Positions 36,352 to 46,420 are shown, numbered from the stretch's first letter. The stretch: 64,000 nucleotides of DNA from Adineta ricciae (GCA_905250025.1 CAJNOJ010000009.1:62001-126000); one strand, 5' to 3'. The notes: generated by a model not told the origin, from the sequence alone. Translations and numbers: made by a program.

Positions 36352-38610
36352 TTAAATATTGAAACTGCCTTGTAGTTTAACGTCATTTTTATCAGCAGAT
36401 GTTGCAATCCAAAAATTATAAGTACCAGGTGCTGTTGTCCATTTTTGATTGACAACATTCCAGTATGAAATATCTTTCTGTGTCAATGTTAGTGTGACTT
36501 GTTTGGATTCACCAGCAGCTAAATAGACTCGTTCAAAGCCACGTAATACTTTCGGTGGTTGTTCAGCTTCACCAGGAAAACCAAGATAAAGTTGAGGTAC
36601 TTCGGAACCATCACGTTTACCAGTATTGGTAACTGTAAATGTCACGTCATATACAGGTTGATACAATTTAGCAGTGCGCATATTGGAATATGGTCGTATG
36701 CGACGTTGACGATAAGCTGATTGTTTACTGTTAGAAACCTTTGATATATCAAGTTGTGAGAATAAGAATGTTGTATATGATAAACCATAACCAAAAGCGA
36801 ATCGTGGAGTGATATTATTTTTATCAAAATGACGATAGTCCAGGAAGACGCCTTCGGTATAATTGGAATTATAGGATTCAGTAATATTTGTGCCAAAATC
36901 TGAATCATTTCTTGCTAAAGTAAAAACAAGTTTACCACCTGGATTATAATCTCCAAAGAGGACATCGACGATGGCTGGTCCATATTCCGATCCCGGTAGA
37001 CCAGACCAAACGACACCCACAACATTGGGATGATCAATCCATGCTTCGATATTCAATTGAGAAACACTATTTACAATAACGATCGTATTCGTACAACGAG
37101 AAGCAACTGTTTGAACTAATTTATCTCCATCGTTAAAAGCATGAAGATTGTATCGATCTCGTCCTTCAGTGGACCAAGCATTAACGAACACTAGACATTT
37201 AGCATTTTGAAAACCACGAACGTTAAACGAATTGTTGATCGCATTGTAATCGTTCTGGTTGGTAACATATTGAATTTGTATATGCGACTCTCGAGCTCTG
37301 ATTAGCAGTGAAGTAAGAGGATCAATGCCATAAGTGGGTCGAACGTAACCCGAACCACCACCTTGATATAGTGCACCATTGAATCCTTCATCGGATCCCC
37401 ATGGACCAAGTCCATCGTTAAATTGACCTGCAGCTGAACCAAAAACAGAATAATATTTATCTTGAGTAACAGTGAATGGTAAAACGTTATTCGTATTTTT
37501 CAATAGGATAATACCAGCAGTACCAATCTCTCGATTAATTCTATAGTTATCTTCAGTAGCATCGCGATCTAAATCTAGTGTCGGGAAATCTTGATCTTGT
37601 CCAAGTAGGTAATAAGGTGCGATCACTCGAACGATCATATCGTTAATTCTTTCTTCACTAATTGAACCACTTTTCACCGCTTGTACAAGAGAAAAGCCGA
37701 GAAAATTGTCACCACCTGGCATTTCAATATCCAATCCTCCCAGAGCAGATGGTACACCAGTTTTCGTCGCACCCCAATCTGACATCACATTACCTTGAAA
37801 TCCAAGTTCACCTTTTAACAAACCGTTTAATGTTTTATCATTCTGGCATGCTTGCGTGCCATTGACTTGATTGTATGAACACATGATAGAACCAGCACCG
37901 GCAGCAACACTTGCTGCGAATGGCCAAAGATAGATTTCGTGAATGGTTTTATCATCAAGATTTGCTGAGTAACCTTGGGAATTAATCTCACCAGTTGTGA
38001 GTAAATTATCACTGAGACCATAGAAACGGTTGGTTTCTTGTTCATTACAAATATAATGTTTAGCAGTTGCTACGACACCTTGATCTTGAATACCTTGGAC
38101 GTAAAAGAAGGAGTTTTCGCCCGAAAGGTACGGATCAGCACCGAAGCCTTCCCAATTACGACCATGGAGAGCATTGCGGTCGATATTCATCATTGGACCT
38201 AGAGCAAAATGAACACCTTTACCTCGAAATTCTTTGCCGATTGCGACAGCACGTCGATAGAAAAGATCTCGATCCCACGTGGCGGCTATTTGTATACCCG
38301 GCGCGAATGCAGTTGCGAATTGTACACCGTCACCAACACCCGATGGCGAATCTTGAAAACACATTCCATGAAAATTTAATCGCGATACTGGATAAACAGT
38401 GCCAGCACATGGACCAGGAACACCTGCAGTCATGTTACATTTCTCTTCTAATGACAGTTGTGCAACAAAATCCTTCGCTAATTTAATGGCTTCATTCCAT
38501 GATCTCCTCTGAACATTCTTATGTTGATGATGATTTGATTGAATCACTGCCGAATAGATCGCTGCGAAACATATAGTAAAAACTATGATAGACAACCAAT
38601 TATTAACCAT
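36352..38610 (-). CDS. Secreted GH3 beta-glucosidase, intronless, fungal-like
   Basis: Glycoside hydrolase family 3 enzyme of 752 residues that would release glucose from cellobiose and short beta-glucans. The start gives a signal peptide (NNWLSIIVFTICFAAIYSAV). The N-terminal barrel contains GPMMNIDRNALHGRNWEGFG, the substrate loop KHYICNEQETNR and the catalytic nucleophile in VMSDWGA (Asp 278 by my count). The C-terminal sandwich includes LLKNTNNVLPF, GVVWSGLPGSEYGPAIVDVL and GDYNPGGKL. The fibronectin III-like end is seen in FAFGYGLSYTTF, TVTNTGKRDGSEVPQLYLGF and PKVLRGFERVYL. This architecture and these motifs are those of fungal beta-glucosidases; most animals lack them. No intron in 2.26 kb contrasts with the intron-dense neighbours and fits horizontal acquisition. 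Several N-glycosylation sequons agree with secretion. Confidence 0.95.
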   Translation of the reverse strand: MVNNWLSIIVFTICFAAIYSAVIQSNHHQHKNVQRRSWNEAIKLAKDFVAQLSLEEKCNMTAGVPGPCAGTVYPVSRLNFHGMCFQDSPSGVGDGVQFATAFAPGIQIAATWDRDLFYRRAVAIGKEFRGKGVHFALGPMMNIDRNALHGRNWEGFGADPYLSGENSFFYVQGIQDQGVVATAKHYICNEQETNRFYGLSDNLLTTGEINSQGYSANLDDKTIHEIYLWPFAASVAAGAGSIMCSYNQVNGTQACQNDKTLNGLLKGELGFQGNVMSDWGATKTGVPSALGGLDIEMPGGDNFLGFSLVQAVKSGSISEERINDMIVRVIAPYYLLGQDQDFPTLDLDRDATEDNYRINREIGTAGIILLKNTNNVLPFTVTQDKYYSVFGSAAGQFNDGLGPWGSDEGFNGALYQGGGSGYVRPTYGIDPLTSLLIRARESHIQIQYVTNQNDYNAINNSFNVRGFQNAKCLVFVNAWSTEGRDRYNLHAFNDGDKLVQTVASRCTNTIVIVNSVSQLNIEAWIDHPNVVGVVWSGLPGSEYGPAIVDVLFGDYNPGGKLVFTLARNDSDFGTNITESYNSNYTEGVFLDYRHFDKNNITPRFAFGYGLSYTTFLFSQLDISKVSNSKQSAYRQRRIRPYSNMRTAKLYQPVYDVTFTVTNTGKRDGSEVPQLYLGFPGEAEQPPKVLRGFERVYLAAGESKQVTLTLTQKDISYWNVVNQKWTTAPGTYNFWIATSADKNDVKLQGSFNI

Positions 38611-38936
38611 TTCAGCGGGAGTGTCTACTATCTCTGGTTTTATTTCTTTGTGACCACCTTTATTTGTATATATATAGCGGAGAGAAATGAATATGAATAT
38701 GAGATATTTTATCTTTTATTAAGTTGATATGAATCCTGTTCTCTAGTGATAAGAGTATATGTCAATAAAAATCGTTAGTTTTTCTATTTATGTATACTTT
38801 TGTTATCTGAAAAAAATCGCTGGTTTCAACACATTACATCATTTCTTTGGTTCATAAATAATAAATTGATATGTGAATGATTATATATTGACAAGACACA
38901 TATTTATGCAAGGATTAAAACTTTATTCTGAGCTAT
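38611..38936. other. Short intergenic region upstream of GH3
   Basis: 326 bases holding the GH3 promoter candidate and the 3' flank of the next minus-strand gene. Nothing else is seen. Confidence 0.5.
38663..38677 (-). promoter_or_regulatory. Candidate TATA element of the GH3 gene
   Basis: Reading on the minus strand, CTATATATATACAAA lies about 55 bases before the GH3 start codon, a spacing compatible with a TATA box and a very short 5' UTR. Almost the same string precedes the gene at 40424-41203. Confidence 0.45.
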
Positions 38937-39668
38937 TTACATCATTGCGTTAGAAAACGATGACGCTCTATCTTCCTCTATTTGGTCGAGTAGGTCATTT
39001 ACTCTATCTAATTCGGTTTTCAATGAAACGCTTTCCATTTTTGTATATCGTTGGTACAATATATGTGCGCACATTAGTCGATGTTTAGCAGCTGCATTCT
39101 TTCGGGGGTTTTCATTGAATAGACGTTCGCCTTCTTCGGTAAAACTATCGGCTATATCACGTACCAAACGTGACAGTACATCTGCGTCAAAATCGAAGAT
39201 TTGAATATAGTCTGTATAATTAATTGCCCAATTCATCTGCAATTTAATATCGTGACAGTAGATATAAATTGAATGGTATGTTTTCCCAGTAATTCGATTG
39301 ATAAATATATTAGGAAATCTTTGGAGAAGTATCGGTACAATTTCTTCTCCCAGGACTCCGGAGACAATGAAGTAAATGCGTCGATTTTGATTGCGTTCGA
39401 AGCATTCAATACAAGGATCAACAGTTCGAAATACTGCTAAAAGAAACTGAACACCTTCGAAATTAATTGGCAGAGGACCTTCGGCGCGAAGTACATCATC
39501 ATAATCTGCATCGCGCAATTCAACTGGAGTTTCATTTGTAGGATCAGCTATTGTGGAAAATGATTTCTTTAGATGTTGATATCTGGAGTGATCTCCAATT
39601 TTTCGATCTAACCAGATGAGTAGATGGGTTGGATCATTCTCGTATGGCATCGTAGCATCAGTGAGCAT
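38937..39668 (-). CDS. Bdelloid-type alpha/beta domain protein, copy 1
   Basis: Function unknown. An uninterrupted 243-residue frame. It shows an alpha/beta pattern: strand LLIWLDRKIG near the start, a central FIVSGVLGEEIVPILLQRFP, strand IYIYC followed by NWAINYTDYIQIF, then VLSRLVRDIADSFTEEGERL and a helical C-terminus. The same order of motifs is in the copy at 40424-41203. From memory, similar segments form the N-terminal part of many bdelloid rotifer proteins, some of which continue into an arginine ADP-ribosyltransferase domain. No such catalytic part is seen here, so this would be a stand-alone version. I infer a Rossmann- or TIR-like fold from the strand-helix order only. Confidence 0.6.
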   Translation of the reverse strand: MLTDATMPYENDPTHLLIWLDRKIGDHSRYQHLKKSFSTIADPTNETPVELRDADYDDVLRAEGPLPINFEGVQFLLAVFRTVDPCIECFERNQNRRIYFIVSGVLGEEIVPILLQRFPNIFINRITGKTYHSIYIYCHDIKLQMNWAINYTDYIQIFDFDADVLSRLVRDIADSFTEEGERLFNENPRKNAAAKHRLMCAHILYQRYTKMESVSLKTELDRVNDLLDQIEEDRASSFSNAMM

Positions 39669-40175
39669 TTTATATCTGAAAAACAGAATTGTATCGTTTG
39701 ATTCGTTTTAAGAGTGTAAGCAAAATTTATTGTTAATAACAAATAATGGATAAAAGTTAATAACTAAGGCCTCCACACCAGCTAGGAAATGTGGTGTATA
39801 TATATAAATTCAACCAGACGGATATTTCCAATATGATAAACATAATTGTGTAAGAAGAACGAAATAAAACATGTTGGAGAATTCCATATCGCACGTTGTA
39901 GAATATGCCATAACATCTACGATTATTTTATTTGCTGTTCGATGTATTCGACATGTTTGACTATGTATCAAAGTCAGGCAGAACTAATTCCGTTCAATAG
40001 AAGTGGTTGATTGCCGAATAAGCATCGAATGCATAAGCCGTTTCTAATGATCAGTACTTTTCTATCATCTCCTATCCAGGTTGATACCAAACTTGATTAG
40101 AGGTTTGATCTCATCGATAAAAGGTCAGTGACCCCACGATCGTTTGTATAAAAGTTCTTCAGTATAAAAACGAAA
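39669..40175. other. Intergenic region between the two domain copies
   Basis: About 500 bases. It holds a TATA-like run on the minus strand (TTTATATATATACAC, 39794-39808), about 130 bases before copy 1. No coding evidence. Confidence 0.45.
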
Positions 40176-40322
40176 CTAGGAAGAAACATATTCATTTTCA
40201 GGACGTGTTGATTGTCCTTTCACCGAATGCAATAATACGATAGCTTCATTTTCTTTCATATCGCGAGTCGATAGTTTTTCAATAGTCTGCGCAACTTGAA
40301 AAAAAAGTGCCGACAGAAAGAA
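40176..40322 (-). pseudogene. C-terminal exon-like fragment of the same family (decayed third copy or alternative last exon)
   Basis: After a good acceptor (TTTTTTGCAG) a 48-codon open frame runs to TAG. It contains SALFFQVAQTIEKL and IVLLHSVKG, which align loosely with DALKCFESAEKL and LIILKSLRG near the C-terminus of copy 2. Copy 2 ends only 100 bases upstream with its own stop. The fragment could therefore be the remains of a third copy or an alternative final exon of copy 2. It has no start of its own. Confidence 0.4.
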
Positions 40323-40423
40323 CTGCAAAAAAGTGTGAAATGGAAATTGATTAGTCGGTAAAAAATTCTTCTTTTCTTTTTCATCTCTATTGGTTCTAAA
40401 CAATATGCTGCAATAGTTTATAA

Positions 40424-41203
40424 TCATTGTCCTCCAGAGTCTTCCTCTGCAATGGGGTCGTCGTCATTATTAGCAGCCGATGCTGAATAACCTGTAGCAT
40501 CTTCGTTTTCGGTTCGTGGTTCTGGATTTGGTGCATTTGCTCCTGCCGGGTGCGAATGTTGTTGCTCAGTGTTCATTTCTTTTGCTCTTTGAATAAGTCC
40601 AATATTATCACCATAACCCCTTAGACTTTTTAAAATTATTAGAGCTGGATCATTCAATGTATCGACCTGATTCGCTGTCACTTCTAGTTTTTCGGCACTT
40701 TCGAAGCATTTCAATGCATCTATTGCGGAATGTAAGTTTAAATAAACTTCTCCTTGTTTAATAATGCATTTAGATATGTCACGTGTAAGTCGCACAAGTA
40801 AATCAAGTTCACTTGTGAATATCTGTAAACAGGACGAGTTTTCCACAACTAAGTCAAAGTAATTACTTTGAAGACCACAAAATATGTAGAATTGATGAAC
40901 TTGAGGGTATACGCGTTTGATATACGGAATAACCTGTTCGCCAAGTGAGCCTGATGAAATGAAATAAATGTGTTTGTCGTGATGCTCTTGTATAAGAAAC
41001 AGTGCTTTGCTAATCGTATCAGCAAATAAAAATGGTGCAGCATTTTCATTTAGTGCACAAATAAGTGAATCAATTTGATCAGGCGGCATGACCGTTGTTG
41101 GCTCCAAAGCCTGAGAGAACTTCTTTTTGAATTGGTCATACTCGTTGTCTCTACCTATGTGAGCGTCTAACCAGATAAATCGAATACCGTTCCCAAGGGA
41201 CAT
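40424..41203 (-). CDS. Bdelloid-type alpha/beta domain protein, copy 2
   Basis: Function unknown; paralogue of the gene at 38937-39668. An uninterrupted 259-residue frame from the ATG at 41203. Shared elements are FIWLDAHIGRDNEYDQFKKK, HIYFISSGSLGEQVIPYIKR, QFYIFC and LLVRLTRDISKCIIKQGEVY. After these comes a tetratricopeptide-like helix pair (AIDALKCFESAEKLEV, ALIILKSLRGYG) and an acidic disordered tail (TENEDATGYSAS, NDDDPIAEEDSG). Compared with copy 1 it lacks the NWAINYTDY segment and has the longer tail. Divergence between the copies is high, so the duplication is not recent. A TATA-like string stands about 70 bases upstream. Confidence 0.62.
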   Translation of the reverse strand: MSLGNGIRFIWLDAHIGRDNEYDQFKKKFSQALEPTTVMPPDQIDSLICALNENAAPFLFADTISKALFLIQEHHDKHIYFISSGSLGEQVIPYIKRVYPQVHQFYIFCGLQSNYFDLVVENSSCLQIFTSELDLLVRLTRDISKCIIKQGEVYLNLHSAIDALKCFESAEKLEVTANQVDTLNDPALIILKSLRGYGDNIGLIQRAKEMNTEQQHSHPAGANAPNPEPRTENEDATGYSASAANNDDDPIAEEDSGGQ

Positions 41204-41831
41204 TTAGAACGGAAAAAGAAAAAAAAACAACCAGCGTACGTCTAGTTTTTAAGTAGTCTGAGCAAGTTGGTTTGTATATATAGACTTGTAAGTAGAAGAG
41301 AGAACAGAAAAAAAAAGTGGTTTTATCGTAAAAAAATACAAAAACGCATGACGTCACCTCAAAGGCGAGTAGACAACGTCTTTCGGAGAAAATCGTTATT
41401 TTACCTTGTGAGGTTACAATTGCGTATTTGCGTTTCATAAATAAACTCAAGATAAAAACGATAGAATTACACATGATCTTAATGTACGTGAATTCTTTCC
41501 CTATGTGATGACGAAGAAATAAAAATTCTTATTGTCGCATTGGTCGTCAACAGTTGTAAGTGAAATTAAACCGAAATAGAGTTTGCGCTTATGATGATAG
41601 TACTAAATGAAAACAATTTATGGTTGATAGCAATTTTAAAGGCGCATGTAAATAAAATCGATCATCATCATATGTAAAACTGTACCCTGCTAATTCGAGG
41701 CAAAGAGACAGAGATATGAACACATTTTAGTTTCATTATTGCGAATGTTTAAAGAAATCACATCTAGTGCGCACACAATTTGAACGTTATTTTTCGACAG
41801 CGAGGTAACTTATATAGTGACAAAAAAGTTG
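41204..41831. other. Intergenic region between domain copy 2 and the GH45 gene
   Basis: About 630 bases containing the copy 2 promoter candidate and the 3' flank of the endoglucanase. No other feature is recognised. Confidence 0.5.
41271..41283 (-). promoter_or_regulatory. Candidate TATA element of domain copy 2
   Basis: On the minus strand CTATATATACAAA, 68 bases before the start codon. It matches the GH3 element except for one TA unit. Confidence 0.4.
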
Positions 41832-43303
41832 CTACTGGCGAACACAACCAGTTATTGCTGTTAAAGCCGTAGGACACGTGACTGCTTTAAATCGTGCTGT
41901 TGGATAGTATGCATTCATGAACCAATCGAATCGCCAATAGCAGCCCGCTTGTAAAAAACTTGGCAACTGACTACAATTTGCTCGATCAGTAAAACCTCCG
42001 TACTGATTACCCCATGAGTAATTACTGGAAAATTGATTGGCACATCCATTTGAAGAGCCGCCCCATCCACCACCCGGTACTTGTAAAACGAACATATTAC
42101 CCGATGTATAAGCAGTATTAACTACTTGTACAATTAGTTCTTTACCAGCTATGGCACCCGATGTGAATAATAGTGAGTAACATGCACAGCACCAATCCCA
42201 TTCTGAATGCCCCTAGAATTATATGAATTGATATATACATTCCTTGTGAATAGCAAGTGGTATTTACAGCAATGAATCCACCGGCGTAACCATAAGAAAG
42301 AGTACTGCTAACATTCCAGGGTTGCTGATCAATGCACAGGTATGAACTACCGCCATTACAGTACGATTGGGTATTAGAATCGATTGTCGTAATACCATCT
42401 TGTGCACACGTTCTTGCTGGATTTGTCACCGAGGCTTTGTATGGCCAACCACAACTCAACTTACAACAGTCCCAGTAAATACTAGTGGATGCATTCTGAC
42501 GACCATCATCATAATACGTCGCCGTTATTGGAGACTGAGAAGTAGTCACCACTATTGATAAACATTGCGAATACGATGCATTCTGATAAGTGCAGGTTAA
42601 ACCGCTACAACAATTGGTTGTGCCATTCCATCCACCGCCTCCACATTGACCGTAAATATTGCTACAGCTCGCTAAAAGACTCACAAATTGAATTGAATGA
42701 AATCTAGATCGATTTTGAAGTTTCCTTCACTTCTCGAACTGATTCTGCTTTTACCTACTGATCTTAAAAGAATTCATTAAGTAAAAATGAAGGATGCTTC
42801 ATAATTTAATAAATGATAACAAACACTTCGAATTATTCAAGGACTCTGGGGGAAATAGGTTGTTGTCAAAACAAACACTAATCATCATGATCGTAGAAAA
42901 AAGCTTTTTCGTTTGCACAGCATCAAGAATGATTTAGTCTGACTGATTTCTTCTACTGTTCATAATTCAATTCTTTAGAGTTCATCTTACCTGTAGTATT
43001 GAACAACGTTTGTCTAGAGATTAGTTTCGAGTTCGTATTAATCCGAATTATTGATGTTGATACAAATTGAGGAAACAACAGACAAGTGTGGTTAATCGTA
43101 TAGCAATTAATCACTTCGTATTTCGACGAATTATCTGAGAAAAATGCTTGACATATGCAATCCGAACACGAGCCAGTGTATAGTAAAACGTTGGAAAGGT
43201 TAGCAGGAACATATTCCGCCGATTCAATGTAATTTATATATGTGGTGTAACAGGTATTGAGCCAAGCATGAAGTAGAAATGATAAGTAAACTAACCGAAT
43301 CAT
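41832..43303 (-). CDS. Secreted CBM1-GH45 endoglucanase with an extra N-terminal domain
   Basis: Predicted cellulase of 365 residues in three exons: 43303-42991, 42671-42268 and 42212-41832 (introns 319 and 55 bp, phases consistent). Exon 1 gives a signal peptide (MIRLVYLSFLLHAWLNTC) and an unrecognised Cys-containing segment (GSCSDCICQAFFSDNSSKYE, CYTINHTCLLFP). Exon 2 starts with a fungal-type family 1 cellulose-binding module (CSNIYGQCGGGGWNGTTNCC, then LTCTYQNASYSQC), a short linker and the GH45 start (ATYYDDGRQ, YWDCCKLSCGWP, whose Asp is the family nucleophile/base). Exon 3 has GHSEWDWCCACYSLLFTSG, MFVLQVPGGGWGG, GCANQF and SGNCYWRFDWF-like GCYWRFDWFMNAYYP, the late GH45 core. An in-frame upstream ATG at 43378 exists; I prefer 43303 because it opens the signal peptide. 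CBM1 plus GH45 is a fungal combination, so transfer is likely. The first exon may be host-derived. Confidence 0.9.
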
Positions 43304-44459
43304 TCTTGTGAGTTCAATTATGCCGCCTATAACTAGCGTTCCAGAGTGAGAAATGGCATTGTGTAGGAACAGTATCATATGTGTCTTTTAAGTTCTTGAA
43401 ATTGAAAAACTCTCAATATGCTTAACTGAACAAGCATGACAAAGAGTCCTTCAGCGACACGTACGATATTTTTCCAAAGTAAATTACTTATGATGCCAAA
43501 TGGAAATAGTTCAATAGCTCGAACATGTGAAAGGGTGTGCTCTTCGTTTCTTCTTCTATGATAGTTTAATAATCATACAGTAAACATTGTATACGCACAG
43601 ATATTCCTGCAAAATCAATCTGACAATTACGTGAAGATTATGCACAAAAAGCTGAAAGAGATTCACGTCCTGGGAGTACATTTCTCGATATGATACTTTC
43701 AGTTCATTGTTCATAATGAACCTTTCATGCTTTTGAAATTCTCTTTTGACATTCTCAAGTAGCCGAAGAAGAAAACAATACTATCAAAAGTATGACGTGT
43801 GCGAATTATGAAGTTTTCAGCTGTTACTTGATTGAAGAGTATTCCACATAAAATGTTTTGTCGTGTGTAGAAAATGGATTTAAAGTGCAGTCATTTGTTA
43901 ATCAATCTGTCTGAATGAGATCGACAGTAGAAACGATGACCAAATCTGATCTTCATCAGAAATAAAATCACAAGATAAATATATCGTATTCTAAAAGTGC
44001 AAATGATTCCTCTACGTTGATGTGAATCCCATTCACAGATGGCTATTTCTTTCAAATTTTTGAAATTAAAATCTTACAATAATCTGCACAGATATCCATA
44101 AACAAACTATCTTGTCGATATTCGAGTTTATTTACTCTTCATCGCTGTCTGATGAACCATATTTATGCCCGATTGTAGGCGTATTATAAGTCATTTCAAC
44201 CGTAATCAAAGAAGAACTCGAAGAAATGAAAAATCAATAAAGCAAACGTGTTTCAATACGTCGAGCAGCATGATTGAAAAAAAAATCTGTTCTAATTGTA
44301 CTGTCATGAGAATTTTCCTGTAATATTTTGTTGGTCATGTACTTGTTTTCTTCCAAATGTAAGGAAATAATTTATTGAGTGTTAGTATGAAGAGGAAAAG
44401 AGAAATATAAAAATAAATTTTAAAATATCATTCTATTTCAAATGTTTTGTTTGCTGTAT
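43304..44459. other. Intergenic region upstream of the GH45 gene
   Basis: About 1.15 kb with no supported exon. It includes the endoglucanase promoter and the 3' flank of the TBATA-like gene. No TATA string like that of GH3 was found near the GH45 start. Confidence 0.5.
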
Positions 44460-46420
44460 TTAAATTAATGGTGTTTTGCCTCGGAATGTCGGCGTTGTTG
44501 GTTTTGTGTTTTCCGTATAAGAATTATTTAAACTTGTTGCGACACGATAGCCACGGCGAGATGAACGATCTTGTGCATTGGAAGTACTCGCTGTTGTAAG
44601 TCGTGATAAAGGACGCTTTTCTGATGAGTATGGTCGATCTGTAGATGAAGAAAAAAAAAGTGTTGGAAAGAAAGTTGTGATGCATGCTTAAGGGGAAAAA
44701 CCTGTTGGTGGAGCATTCGGATTATCTCGGATAATGATTGTTGGAGTTGCTCGATCGTTAGCATGACGTGTGGCTGGCCGATCGACAACGGTAATTTCGA
44801 CAGGAGTATGACGACTATTGTTTGCCGGTGTTGTTAAACGCTTGCCTGGTGTCATGGTTCGAAGTGGAGATGTAGCGCGTTCGCATGTATCGTTGTTATC
44901 AGCATTGACAGAACATTGTGGAGTTAATTTTGATTGTTTCATAAACGTTTCTAACTGCTGTTTTTGACGATCTTTTTCTTGACGTTGCCAAATTTTGTAC
45001 GGCCAATAGACACTTAATCAAATAGAAAAAATCAATCGAAATTTGATAGACTAGTACAAATTACTTGTTCATGTTTGTTGTCGACGATTGATCGGAATTC
45101 AAAGTATCTGATGGAAGATCAGTTTCGACACATTGCATATCGTGCATGGTTCGACTGATTAATTCCATTGCCAGACGTTTCTCTAAAGGAATGGAAGTTC
45201 GATTAGTTTTGTCGATTTTCAAAAGTGTAGTCAAACCCGTCGGATTTGCGTTCACCAGCCAATCTTGTGCTTCGAAAATATTATCCGTTTGTAAGATATA
45301 GCAGAGAATTGGAATTAACTAGCAGCAGAAGGAAATATTGACAAGAAATAAATCAGAATCTTACCCATATTCCTGGATCTTGGTTTTCGTCATTCAATGA
45401 TGCTTGTTCTTGATCAGCTTTGGCCGTGCTCGGTTTCACTTTGGATGTTTGTGGTCGTTGAGACCGTTGACTTGCGCGTCGTTGTAATAATCGTTTGGAA
45501 ACGTTCTGTTCATCATTGGTATCAAAACCGAAACCTGATGCTGAGCTACAACTGCGTTTTGTAATGGAATTATTTAATCGTGCGGATCGAGACTGACGTA
45601 AGTACTGTTCTTGTTCGTCACTTGTCGTTAATGATGATTTTATTTGTTGAGCTAAGTCCATCAATTCATGACGCCAAGCATCAGCTGAATTGTCTGCAAA
45701 GACAAAAAGAAGTATTCAAATAGTTGGGAAAAGAAAACAAGCAGTCGCGAAAGCGTCATGTTTTCTTGGAATATTGAGAACAAATTAAAAATTTATTTTG
45801 TATCCAATGAAATGTACGCATAGAACGTTCAATAAGATTGTTTTTTCGATCAATAATTGATCATACTGTTCAAATAATATGATCATATGGTTTCGAATCC
45901 TTGCTATCGAACATGTTCTCTACTTAGTTTCAGTCAAGTGATTGAGGCATCCTTAGATATGCTGACTTTCGCTCGAAATACCATTTGAATCAAAAACACG
46001 ATCACACCTGGTTTTTCGAAGCGAAACTTACAAAGCCCGAAACCGTTGGTTTTGTCCATATCTAAATCATTCGAGTTTTGAAATCGATTGCTTTTCATTA
46101 AACGACTGGCATAGTTTGGTGTATCCTCTATATAAGGAATGAATCCCGTTTTGATATCTATGATTGCAAAGAAAGAATAGTAATAAAGAAAAGCAGGAGA
46201 AAGTGAAGTTTACTATGCATAAATTTCAATCGTCTTGGACACGCAGCATGTCGAGCTGGACGTACGAAGAACATGTTTGCACTTCGACTGCCGAATCTTT
46301 GTCGTGCATTCGTCAAATTTTCGTAATGGGATTCGTTCGGAAATGATGGACCGTAGACTAAATAAACTGAAATCTATCAGCAACTTTCCATTTCTTCTTT
46401 CAGGTAAGCTTACAAGTCAT
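44460..46420 (-). CDS. TBATA (Spatial)-like protein
   Basis: Resembles TBATA, a protein of ciliated and germ-line tissues whose biochemical role is unclear. The first coding exon is only 7 nt (46420-46414), then 46357-46214, 46157-46032, 45693-45365, about 45319-45064, about 45010-44700 and about 44637-44460. The second exon gives SANMFFVRPARHAACPRRLK, the third NIKTGFIPYIEDTP, the fourth SADAWRHELMDLAQQI, and the fifth ILCYILQTDNIFEAQDWLV followed by EKRLAMELISRTM. These correspond in order to the FF-x-R, K-T-G, AWR-x-EL and ILQTD-x-x-x-x-x-x-WL blocks I recall from vertebrate TBATA. The C-terminal 150 residues are Thr/Arg-rich and poorly conserved (TPGKRLTTP, ATPTIII). The assignment rests on short blocks, hence the moderate confidence. 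A nearby cilium-related gene set fits but does not prove it. Confidence 0.65.

Noticed and set aside
36352-38610. GH3 gene as fungal contamination in the assembly
   Set aside because: It sits on the same contiguous sequence between intron-bearing animal genes, next to a cellulase with host-style introns; acquisition is the better explanation.
38937-41203. ADP-ribosyltransferase toxin-like function for the tandem domain genes
   Set aside because: The similarity I recall is to an N-terminal module only; no R-S-EXE catalytic pattern is visible in either copy.
45885-45905. GGTTTCGAATCC, resembling a tRNA T-loop
   Set aside because: The flanking bases do not form an acceptor stem or anticodon arm; no tRNA fold is seen.
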